From positions 1 to 11,160 of the forward strand of contig JAUWYD010000014.1 in assembly GCA_030616025.1 (NCBI GenBank): a DNA stretch of 11,160 bases, written 5' to 3'. Positions 6,568-11,160 of the stretch are shown piece after piece (the stretch's first letter is position 1; every line of letters starts with the position of its first letter). The translations under genes and the position numbers were made by a program. The notes under the pieces were generated by a model. The model was given only the letters and a program-made list of their open reading frames with translations. It did not search any database and had not been told where the DNA came from. The DNA comes from Chloroflexota bacterium. Lineage in GTDB: Bacteria > Chloroflexota > Anaerolineae > UBA7937 > B3-Chlor.

Positions 6568-7293
6568 TCAACCGGCAGATACCAAAGTGCCCAGCCGCTC
6601 GCCGCAGACGACTCTTACGAGACTGTCAGGTGCCCAGAGACTAATGACGATAATGGGCATGTCGTTGTCCATACACAATGAGATGGCAGTGCTGTCCATC
6701 ACTCCTACCCGAAGCTCGAGCGCCTCAAGATAGGTCAATCGCTCCAGCTTCTGGGCCTGGGTTTCCACCTCCGGGTCAGCATCATACACGGCATCCACTT
6801 TGGTGGCCTTGATCAGAACCTCAGCGTCAACCTCCATAGCTCTCAGGGCGGCAGCGGTGTCAGTTGTGAAGTACGGGTTGCCTGTGCCCGCTCCCATTAT
6901 CACCACCCGCCCTTTCTCCAAGTGTCGGATGGCCCGGAGCCTGATGTACGGCTCAGCGACAGCTCGCATCTCGATGGCCGTCTGCACCCGGGTCGTTACC
7001 CCGATCCCTTCCAGAGCATCTTGCAGCGCCAAGGCGTTGATTACCGTGGCCAACATGCCCATGTGATCAGCAGTTGAACGGTCCATACCCTGGGCTATGC
7101 CATTCTGGCCCCGCCAGATATTTCCGGCACCGATGACGATGGCCATCTGGACACCGCTGTCCTTGACCTTCTTGATGACAGAGGCGACCTCCCTCAGCCT
7201 CTGCGCGTCTATGCCGTAACTATCTGCTCCCGCGAGCGCCTCGCCGCCCAGCTTCAGCAGTATCCTGTTGTACTTCAGTTCAGCAGTACCCAC
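6568..7293 (-). CDS. pyrH: Uridylate (UMP) kinase
   Basis: PyrH phosphorylates UMP to UDP with ATP, the committed step towards UTP and CTP; it is a hexameric amino-acid-kinase-fold enzyme unlike eukaryotic UMP/CMP kinases. At 241 residues it is full length. Motifs: RILLKLGGEALAG (10-22), IVIGAGNIWRG (52-62), DHMGMLATVINALALQ (77-91, UMP binding), MGAGTGNPYFTTDTAAALRA (133-152) and KATKVDAVYDADP (162-174). The start is GTG at 7293; the upstream CTGGAAT offers only a weak ribosome-binding site, but no better in-frame start exists. It is 105 bases from tsf, the largest gap in the cluster, and I see no convincing promoter there. Confidence 0.96.
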   Translation of the reverse strand: MGTAELKYNRILLKLGGEALAGADSYGIDAQRLREVASVIKKVKDSGVQMAIVIGAGNIWRGQNGIAQGMDRSTADHMGMLATVINALALQDALEGIGVTTRVQTAIEMRAVAEPYIRLRAIRHLEKGRVVIMGAGTGNPYFTTDTAAALRAMEVDAEVLIKATKVDAVYDADPEVETQAQKLERLTYLEALELRVGVMDSTAISLCMDNDMPIIVISLWAPDSLVRVVCGERLGTLVSAG

Positions 7294-7398
7294 GCTATTC
7301 CAGAATGACTTGCCATGTGTGTGCGAACAGTCTACCCCCGCCAGGATGAGAGCTGCACCCCCGCTATGGTCAACGCACTTCTGCGCCGCCCGTGTGCC

Positions 7399-7992
7399 CT
7401 AGCCTCTTCCGAGCTCAAACCGCGTGAACCGTCGCAGTTTGATGTTCTCCCCCAGTATTGCTATCTTGCTCGTAATCAAGTCACGCACAGTCAGTCCTTC
7501 GTCCCTGATAAAGGGCTGCTCAAGAAGACAGACCTCTTGATAGTGTTTCCGCAGCTTGCCTTCCAAGATCCTCTCAATGACCTCTTCAGACTTGCCTTCT
7601 CCAACTTGCTCCCTCTGCCATTGCCGTTCCCGTTCCAATGCCTCCGTGGGAATATCCTCTGGCGTCAGGTACTGCGGGTTCGCTGCAGCCACCTGCATGG
7701 CCAAGTCGTGAGCCAATTCCCGAAAGTCGTCGGTGCGCGCCACGAAATCGGTCTCACAGTTCAGCTCTAGCAGAACTCCAAGCTTGCCGCCGGAGTGGAT
7801 ATACGCATCCACCAATCCTTCGTTGGCCTCACGGCCAGCTTTCTTCTCGGCAATAGCTAGTCCCTTCTTCCTCAGAAGCTCGATGGCCTTCTCTAGATCC
7901 CCATCCACTTCTTCGAGAGCTCTCTTGCAATCCAGTACACCGGCACCGCTTCGCTGCCGGAGATCTCTCACCATCTCAGTAGTAATCGCCAT
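7399..7992 (-). CDS. tsf: Elongation factor Ts, short form
   Basis: EF-Ts is the nucleotide exchange factor for EF-Tu. The 197 residues correspond to the short type known from Thermus rather than the roughly 280-residue E. coli type. The N-terminal UBA-like domain (about 1-50, VRDLRQRSGAGVLDCKRALEE...GDLEKAIELLRKKG) is followed by the core with the TDFVAR motif at 81-86, then the block ending FIRDEGLTVRDLI. One of the two core subdomains of the long form is evidently missing, and the frame closes cleanly with no sign of a frameshift. The ATG at 7992 directly follows the rpsB stop (TAG then ATG with no gap), with GGAGAA inside rpsB as ribosome-binding site, so translation is tightly coupled to S2. 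Confidence 0.96.
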   Translation of the reverse strand: MAITTEMVRDLRQRSGAGVLDCKRALEEVDGDLEKAIELLRKKGLAIAEKKAGREANEGLVDAYIHSGGKLGVLLELNCETDFVARTDDFRELAHDLAMQVAAANPQYLTPEDIPTEALERERQWQREQVGEGKSEEVIERILEGKLRKHYQEVCLLEQPFIRDEGLTVRDLITSKIAILGENIKLRRFTRFELGRG

Positions 7993-8883
7993 CTATTCTC
8001 CTTCGCCCGTCTCCGGGGTGATTTCGGATTCCGCGCTCAAACCAGTGCTATCGTCAGGCTGCAAGTCTTCAACGGGGTCGGTGCCAGCCTCCACGACGGC
8101 TTCTTCCATCTCCAGCGGCGCTTCCTCTCCCGCCTCGTATTCGCCCCATTCCTCAGTTGGCCCCTGCATCTCCTCGTCTTCTTCGGCCAAGAGAACAGCA
8201 CGGATCTGCTGTCCGTCAATAACCGCATCAGCCAGCTTGTTCGCCATAAACTTGATGGACCTTATCGCATCATCATTAGCAGGGATCACATGGTCGATGG
8301 GCGTGGGATCACAGTTGGTGTCGACCATGCCTATGATCGGGATGCCCAGCTTGTTGGCTTCCTTGACCGCGATATACTCCCGCCGAATATCAGTGATGAA
8401 CACCATGCTGGGCAAGCGATCCATGCTCTTGATGCCGCCCAACCTTCGATTGAGCTTGGCCATCTTCCGCTCAAGCACGAGGACTTCCTTCTTCGTTAAC
8501 TTCTCAAACTCTCCACTCGCGAACCTCTGCTCCAAGTCAATCAAGTAGTCAATGCGCTGACGAATCGTGCGGAAATTGGTGAGCGTACCACCCAACCACC
8601 GTTGGTTGACGTAGGGCATGCCACACCTCTCGGCAGCCTCGGCAACGTTTTGCTGCGCCTGTTTCTTCGTCCCGACGAAAAGCAGCGTCCCACCATTGCT
8701 GACGCTCTCCCTGATCAACTCCCCGGTAGCCTCCAGCCTCTTCACAGTTTGCTGGATATCAATAATGTGGATACCGTTGCGCTCGGTGAAGATAAAGGAA
8801 CGCATCTTAGGATGCCATCGTTTCACACGATGGCCGAAATGCACACCTGCTTCCAGCAACTCCTTCATTTCTACTCTTGCCAT
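7993..8883 (-). CDS. rpsB: 30S ribosomal protein S2 with long acidic C-terminal tail
   Basis: S2 is a late-assembling small-subunit protein on the back of the 30S particle. Residues 1 to about 228 form the normal S2 fold: MKELLEAGVHFGHRVKRWHPKM, IHIIDIQQT, GTKKQAQ, RWLGGTLTNF (95-104), and IPIIGMVDTNCDPTPIDHVIPANDDA. Residues about 233-296 are an extra tail with 25 Asp/Glu and no Lys or Arg. Such tails occur in some phyla but not in E. coli S2 (about 240 residues). The frame opens upstream to 8970, but ATG at 8883 begins the family-typical MARVEMKELLEAG and has a G-rich GGCGGTGG site before it. It is the first gene of the cluster, with a promoter at 9015-9043 and a leader of about 125 bases. 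Confidence 0.96.
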   Translation of the reverse strand: MARVEMKELLEAGVHFGHRVKRWHPKMRSFIFTERNGIHIIDIQQTVKRLEATGELIRESVSNGGTLLFVGTKKQAQQNVAEAAERCGMPYVNQRWLGGTLTNFRTIRQRIDYLIDLEQRFASGEFEKLTKKEVLVLERKMAKLNRRLGGIKSMDRLPSMVFITDIRREYIAVKEANKLGIPIIGMVDTNCDPTPIDHVIPANDDAIRSIKFMANKLADAVIDGQQIRAVLLAEEDEEMQGPTEEWGEYEAGEEAPLEMEEAVVEAGTDPVEDLQPDDSTGLSAESEITPETGEGE

Positions 8884-9008
8884 GTTTCCACCGCCTCTTT
8901 CGTTTTGATCTTCCGCCCCCTTCGCCCCGGGCAGGAACCTCTTCAACCCACCGGTTGATAAGCCAGGCACTCCCCGCTCGGTCAGAAGGCGTGTTTTCTG
9001 CTCAAATC
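8884..9008 (-). promoter_or_regulatory. Long 5' leader of rpsB
   Basis: If transcription starts near 9008, about 125 bases of leader precede rpsB. On the minus strand it contains CAACC-GGTG-GGTTG (plus-strand positions about 8944-8957), a short stem, within a GC-rich stretch. S2 is known to repress its own operon through leader RNA in some bacteria, so an autoregulatory site here is plausible. No known leader family can be matched by eye. Confidence 0.35.
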
Positions 9009-9014
9009 CAATAT

Positions 9015-9043
9015 ATCATATCACATAGCAGCGCCACAAGCAA
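9015..9043 (-). promoter_or_regulatory. Sigma70-type promoter for the rpsB operon
   Basis: On the minus strand TTGCTT (-35, 9043-9038), a 17-base spacer and TATGAT (-10, 9020-9015). Start expected near 9008. It is back-to-back with the plus-strand promoter; the two -35 boxes are 15 bases apart. An alternative pair shifted downstream (TTGTGG and TATATT, 18-base spacer) is also possible. Confidence 0.7.
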
Positions 9044-9061
9044 ACCGCGGCCGCACGTTTG
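9041..9061. promoter_or_regulatory. Dyad between the two divergent -35 boxes (candidate operator)
   Basis: CAAAC (9041-9045) and GTTTG (9057-9061) are inverted arms around a GC-rich centre holding the perfect palindrome GCGGCCGC (9047-9054). Each arm overlaps the -35 box of one promoter, so a protein bound here could control both directions. Arm symmetry and the central palindrome are off by half a base, so this is suggestive only. Confidence 0.35.
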
Positions 9062-9087
9062 AGCTTGCCTTCGACCTATGATATACT
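9059..9087 (+). promoter_or_regulatory. Sigma70-type promoter for the plus-strand genes
   Basis: TTGAGC (9059-9064), exactly 17 bases, then TATACT (9082-9087). Initiation near 9094 gives a leader of about 39 bases before the small zinc-ribbon gene. This is among the best consensus promoters in the window. Confidence 0.72.
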
Positions 9088-9132
9088 AAGAAAGTTGGAG
9101 AATTATGAAGACGAGAGAGGAGAGAAACACAG

Positions 9133-9333
9133 ATGATCAGTGATGATTTGCTGGACATTCTGGCTTGCCCGGCCTGCAAAGCCAAAGTGGAACTGGTCAA
9201 GGAAACCTGGCTGGTGTGCAGCAACGATGAGTGTCGCCGCAAGTATCCGATTCGTGACGGTATTCCCATCATGCTCATCGAAGAAGGCGACAAATACGTT
9301 GACGTGGCAGTCGAGGACCTGGGAACTCCGTGA
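9133..9333 (+). CDS. Small Trm112/UPF0434-family zinc-ribbon protein
   Basis: A 66-residue protein of the Trm112-like (UPF0434, YcaR) family. It begins DDLLDILACPACKAKVE, with C12 and C15 as the first metal-ligand pair and C29 and C34 as the second, and has the family hallmark YPIRDGIPIML (38-48). Eukaryotic and archaeal Trm112 activates RNA and protein methyltransferases; bacterial members are mostly uncharacterised, so a partner-activating role is inference. Many bacterial members lack the full Cys set; this one keeps four and could bind zinc. The ATG at 9133 has GGAGAG about 9 bases upstream. It starts the plus-strand group, just after a strong promoter, and is followed after 197 bases by the translation-factor-like gene. 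Confidence 0.9.
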   Translation: MISDDLLDILACPACKAKVELVKETWLVCSNDECRRKYPIRDGIPIMLIEEGDKYVDVAVEDLGTP

Positions 9334-9368
9334 CACCATTTCGCAGGAACCTGGGCAACAGAGACACA

Positions 9369-9387
9369 CGGGCGAAAGGCCCGCCCG
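9369..9387. repeat. GC-rich hairpin after the zinc-ribbon gene
   Basis: CGGGCG (9369-9374) pairs with CGCCCG (9382-9387) over a 7-base loop, 36 bases past the stop. No T-run follows, so it is not an intrinsic terminator. The rest of 9334-9530 shows no coding pattern or promoter that I trust. Confidence 0.35.
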
Positions 9388-9530
9388 GCCCGGGGAGCGT
9401 CCACCTGAGAAATCGGAGAGGTTGCGATCAATGAAGTTCCCAGCAAGCGTCAAGCAATCCCCCACAAACGTTCTTTGGATTCCCAACGAGGCTGAGCATC
9501 TGCAAACAGGTTGAAGGGAGGGGTTTGGCA

Positions 9531-9782
9531 GTGGCGGAGAAGGAGATCGGAAGAGTTACTAATTACTTTTCCAAGATAGGGGTGGCGGTCATCGACTTGA
9601 CCGGGCCACTCCAATTGGGAGATGAGGTTCGCATCAAGGGAGGCACTCGGGATTTTCAGCAGAGCGTAGAATCCATGCAACTCGAGCACGAGCCCATCGA
9701 GAAAGCTGAAGCTGGTCAAGAGATAGCGGTCAAACTCGAACAGAAGGCCCGTCCGAATGACAGGATCTACAAGGTGGGGTAG
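9531..9782 (+). CDS. Orphan translation-factor-like beta-barrel protein (EF-Tu domain-2 type)
   Basis: An 83-residue protein that looks like an isolated domain 2 of translational GTPases. The sequence GRVTNYFSKIGVAVIDLTG..LQLGDEVRIKG, then VESMQLEHEPIEKAEAGQEIAVKL and a final NDRIYKV, follows the barrel pattern in which EF-Tu and IF2 position aminoacyl-tRNA. No G domain is nearby, so it is not a truncated factor in any visible sense. Similar stand-alone proteins are annotated in archaea and anaerobic bacteria as elongation-factor-like, with unknown role. The start is GTG at 9531, with GGGAGGGG at 9516-9523 ending 7 bases before it; an in-frame TTG at 9525 would leave almost no spacing. It lies downstream of the Trm112-like gene, perhaps on the same transcript. 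Confidence 0.82.
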   Translation: MAEKEIGRVTNYFSKIGVAVIDLTGPLQLGDEVRIKGGTRDFQQSVESMQLEHEPIEKAEAGQEIAVKLEQKARPNDRIYKVG

Positions 9783-9946
9783 CAAGCCTTGACGGCCGCG
9801 GTGAGGGATTTGCGCCTCGAACAGAAACGGGGCCCCGACCCTCCAGCAGTTCATGAGGCGTGCCGGATGAGCCAAAGATGACCAGTGTGCTCCTCTCTAC
9901 TCACACAGGCTTCCGGAAGGCTCGATCTGCTGACCACCTAAAACGG

Positions 9947-10156
9947 CTATGCAACTCTGGTCCACAGTGCCACGCAGGATAGGAAGAGAATCGCCAGGAC
10001 AAGCAAGGTTGCTACGAACCGGGGCTGTGCGACCATCGGCAGGGTGCCGCGGTTCGCCAACCTCCGCCAGCCACTATCCGAGAGGCTCACGCATCGAGAG
10101 ATGACAGTTGCCAACTGACGAAAAGAGAGGCGAGGTTCCAGCACCTCGTCTCTCAC
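9947..10156 (-). CDS. Possible small tail-anchored membrane protein (doubtful)
   Basis: An open frame of 69 residues starting with GTG. The last part, FVATLLVLAILFLSCVALWTRVA (given here as the pattern FVATLLVLAILF then LSCVALW), would form one membrane helix right at the C terminus; the N-terminal 40 residues are mixed and charged. There is no ribosome-binding site before the GTG at 10156 or before the internal ATG at residue 41, and the proposed N terminus is encoded by the hairpin at 10125-10154. It may be chance. It is listed because a clean hydrophobic helix in an otherwise empty 500-base gap is worth recording. Confidence 0.2.
   Translation of the reverse strand: MRDEVLEPRLSFRQLATVISRCVSLSDSGWRRLANRGTLPMVAQPRFVATLLVLAILFLSCVALWTRVA
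10125..10154. repeat. Strong 12-bp hairpin upstream of osmC
   Basis: GAGAGGCGAGGT (10125-10136) and ACCTCGTCTCTC (10143-10154) pair over 12 positions with a single G-T (G-U in plus-strand RNA) and a 6-base loop TCCAGC. Read on the minus strand it is followed by CTTTTCG, a short T-run, so it might terminate minus-strand transcription. Read on the plus strand it is followed by AAGGAGG and then CCTCC (10179-10183), which could pair with each other. Confidence 0.6.
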
Positions 10157-10282
10157 TAAGGAGGAAAGAGAGGAGAAACCTCCCCTATCCTAATTCTAAT
10201 CTGCACAGGACCGCCAGTCAATAGTACTCTGTTCCTATTCTGACTGTGTCTTCTGCAGAGCAGGAGGACTGATCGAAGAAGT

Positions 10283-10714
10283 ATGGAGGATATGGTGGCT
10301 CAAGCGAAGGTCAAGTGGATCGGAGAAGGAGAATTCGCGGGCACCGATAGCACCAAGCATAGCTTGATCATGTCCAGCCAAGATGAAAAGAACGCCACCG
10401 GCCTGAAGCCTTCGGAATTGCTGCTGCTCGCGCTAGGAGGATGCACTGGATTGGATGTGGTCTCTATTCTGAAGAAGCGACGGCAGAACCTGACCGGTCT
10501 GGAGATCAGTGTGACCGGCGAACAGGATCCTGATCCGCCCTGGGCTTTCCGAAAGATCCGACTAGAGTATGCTTTGCGCGGCACTGAGCTATCGGAGCTG
10601 GCCGTCGAACAAGCAATCCAGCTCTCGGAGGAGAAGTTCTGCTCAGTTGGTGCCACGCTCTCAGGAGTGGCCGAGGTGACGAGTAGTTTCACGATAGTCG
10701 GGGATGAAACCTGA
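10283..10714 (+). CDS. OsmC-family protein
   Basis: A 143-residue OsmC-like protein, normal family length. OsmC and Ohr proteins are dimeric thiol peroxidases that reduce organic hydroperoxides with two cysteines. Both are present: C54 in KPSELLLLALGGCTGLDV and C120 in SEEKFCSVGATLSG. The order and the SEEKxC/SVGATL context fit the broad YhfA/OsmC branch rather than classic Ohr. Some members of that branch have no proven peroxidase activity. The ATG at 10283 is used; the in-frame ATG at 10292 and GTG at 10295 are alternatives, the latter with GGAGG 5 bases upstream and giving the compact start MAQAKVKW. Neighbours are a structured gap upstream and cooC 90 bases downstream; protecting an oxygen-sensitive CODH pathway is a reasonable but unproven role. 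Confidence 0.9.
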   Translation: MEDMVAQAKVKWIGEGEFAGTDSTKHSLIMSSQDEKNATGLKPSELLLLALGGCTGLDVVSILKKRRQNLTGLEISVTGEQDPDPPWAFRKIRLEYALRGTELSELAVEQAIQLSEEKFCSVGATLSGVAEVTSSFTIVGDET

Positions 10715-10804
10715 TCCAGACGGCCACGCCTTGCACATGATGATGAACGCGGTCGGAACCCGTTTCGCGACCTCTGGAACTGAACAGTCTGAAGTAAAGA
10801 CAAG

Positions 10805-11160
10805 ATGGGCAAGATAATAGCCGTCGCCGGAAAGGGCGGCACCGGCAAGACCATGGTGTCAGCTCTGCTGATCAAACATCTGATTGATGATAACCGCGGA
10901 TCGGTTTTGGCCGTTGATGCCGATCCCAGCACAAACCTCGACCTCACACTCGGAACCACCACTGAGGAAACGGTCGGCGACATCCGCGAGGAGACCTCGC
11001 AGCAAGTTAGCTCTGGGACATTCATGCCGGGTATCAGCAAGCCTGAGTACCTCGAACTGCGAATCTATCACGCACTGGTTGAGGAAAAGGGGTTCGATCT
11101 ACTGGCGATGGGCCGGCCCGAGGGTCCCGGGTGCTACTGTGCCGCCAACAACATGCTACG
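10805..11160 (+). CDS. cooC: CooC-type ATPase for carbon monoxide dehydrogenase maturation, N-terminal part (runs off the right edge)
   Basis: CooC is a dimeric P-loop ATPase of the MinD/ParA class that helps insert nickel into the C-cluster of anaerobic carbon monoxide dehydrogenase. The 118 visible residues start MGKIIAVAGKGGTGKT: the deviant Walker A has the signature K10 and the P-loop K15. VLAVDADPSTNLDLTLG (34-50) is the next ATPase motif with D38 and D40. Residues 103-117 read GRPEGPGCYCAANNM; the C110-x-C112 motif is the metal-binding site that distinguishes CooC from NifH, MinD and ParA relatives. The family is about 250 residues, so over half lies outside. The ribosome-binding site is weak (GAAGTAAAG). 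CooC versus the closely related AcsF cannot be settled without the downstream genes. Confidence 0.92.
   Translation, partial: MGKIIAVAGKGGTGKTMVSALLIKHLIDDNRGSVLAVDADPSTNLDLTLGTTTEETVGDIREETSQQVSSGTFMPGISKPEYLELRIYHALVEEKGFDLLAMGRPEGPGCYCAANNML

Larger units (their letters stand above)
9783..10282. other. Gap of 500 bases without a convincing gene
   Basis: No plus-strand reading frame here has a ribosome-binding site and a plausible protein. The stretch holds a palindrome CTTCCGGAAG (9910-9919), a 6-1-6 dyad CAGTTG-C-CAACTG (10105-10117), the strong hairpin at 10125-10154, an orphan AAGGAGG with no start codon in range (about 10158-10164) and, on the minus strand, a weak small membrane-protein candidate. 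I found no clear promoter for osmC and no tRNA. Confidence 0.6.

Noticed and set aside
7294..7398. Possible separate promoter before pyrH (TTGACC present)
   Set aside because: No acceptable -10 box lies 16-18 bases downstream of TTGACC, and TAGACT has no partner -35.
7733..8548. 271-residue plus-strand frame, very Ser-rich, opposite tsf and rpsB
   Set aside because: It is antisense to two certain genes, and its Ser/Ala richness mirrors their codon use; no domain or start signal.
8884..8970. Upstream extension of rpsB giving 29 extra N-terminal residues
   Set aside because: The extension starts MPGLSTGG..., unlike S2 N termini, while the ATG at 8883 starts the conserved MARVEMKELLEAG with a G-rich site before it.
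9021..9486. Minus-strand frames of 141 and 127 residues across the zinc-ribbon gene
   Set aside because: They lie opposite a well-supported gene with promoter and ribosome-binding site and encode no recognisable protein.
10007..10020. Minus-strand GGTTCGTAGCAACC resembling a tRNA T-arm
   Set aside because: It forms only a 4-bp stem with a 6-base loop, and no acceptor, D or anticodon arm lies at the right distance.
10704..10817. 37-residue plus-strand frame overlapping the osmC stop and the cooC start
   Set aside because: Its sequence (MKPDPDGHALHMMMNAVG...) resembles nothing I know, the upstream GGGG is too close to the ATG, and frames of this size arise by chance.
1..11160. CRISPR arrays, insertion sequences, prophage or toxin-antitoxin genes
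   Set aside because: No regularly spaced repeats, transposase motifs, long terminal inverted repeats or paired small toxin-like genes were seen; most of the window is housekeeping genes in conserved order.

Overview
The window looks like chromosomal DNA of an anaerobic bacterium, moderately GC-rich, with frequent GTG and TTG starts. Three things point that way: a CooC-type nickel-insertion ATPase for carbon monoxide dehydrogenase at the right edge, a glycine-cleavage H protein at the left edge, and a small orphan translation-factor-like barrel protein of a kind I associate with anaerobes and archaea. The style of several proteins (short EF-Ts, S2 with a long acidic tail, a membrane sensor with a GAF and a C-terminal helical HTH-like region) suggests Chloroflexota. 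That placement is inference from memory, not from a search.

Left region (1-2451, all minus strand). Reading in the direction of transcription: a macro-domain protein (2451-1906), a LysM lipoprotein with its own good sigma70-type promoter (1765-1016), a Nudix ADP-ribose pyrophosphatase (818-285) and the start of gcvH (222 to beyond base 1). Macro domain and Nudix enzyme both act on ADP-ribose compounds, and a GcvH lipoyl carrier lies beside them. This recalls, but does not reproduce, the known macrodomain/GcvH-L/sirtuin loci.

Middle region (2453-8883, all minus strand). This is the classic cluster rpsB-tsf-pyrH-frr-uppS-cdsA: translation, UMP phosphorylation, ribosome recycling, undecaprenyl diphosphate and CDP-diacylglycerol synthesis. 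Gaps are mostly 0-30 bases, so it is probably an operon driven from a promoter at 9015-9043. Where many bacteria have dxr and rseP after cdsA, this one has a 638-residue polytopic membrane protein with a GAF-like domain and an HTH-like C terminus. Its stop lies one base before the macro-protein GTG start.

Right region (9059-11160, plus strand). A strong divergent promoter (9059-9087) drives a small Trm112/UPF0434-type zinc-ribbon protein, followed by the orphan EF-Tu-domain-2-like protein (GTG start). Then comes about 500 bases with no convincing gene but a strong 12-bp hairpin, an OsmC-family protein, and the 5' part of cooC, which suggests that a CODH/acetyl-CoA synthase locus continues to the right.

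I found no tRNA, rRNA, CRISPR array, insertion sequence or prophage gene. The most distinctive items are the membrane GAF-HTH protein in the cdsA cluster, the ADP-ribose/GcvH neighbourhood, the symmetric divergent promoter region and the structured gap before osmC.
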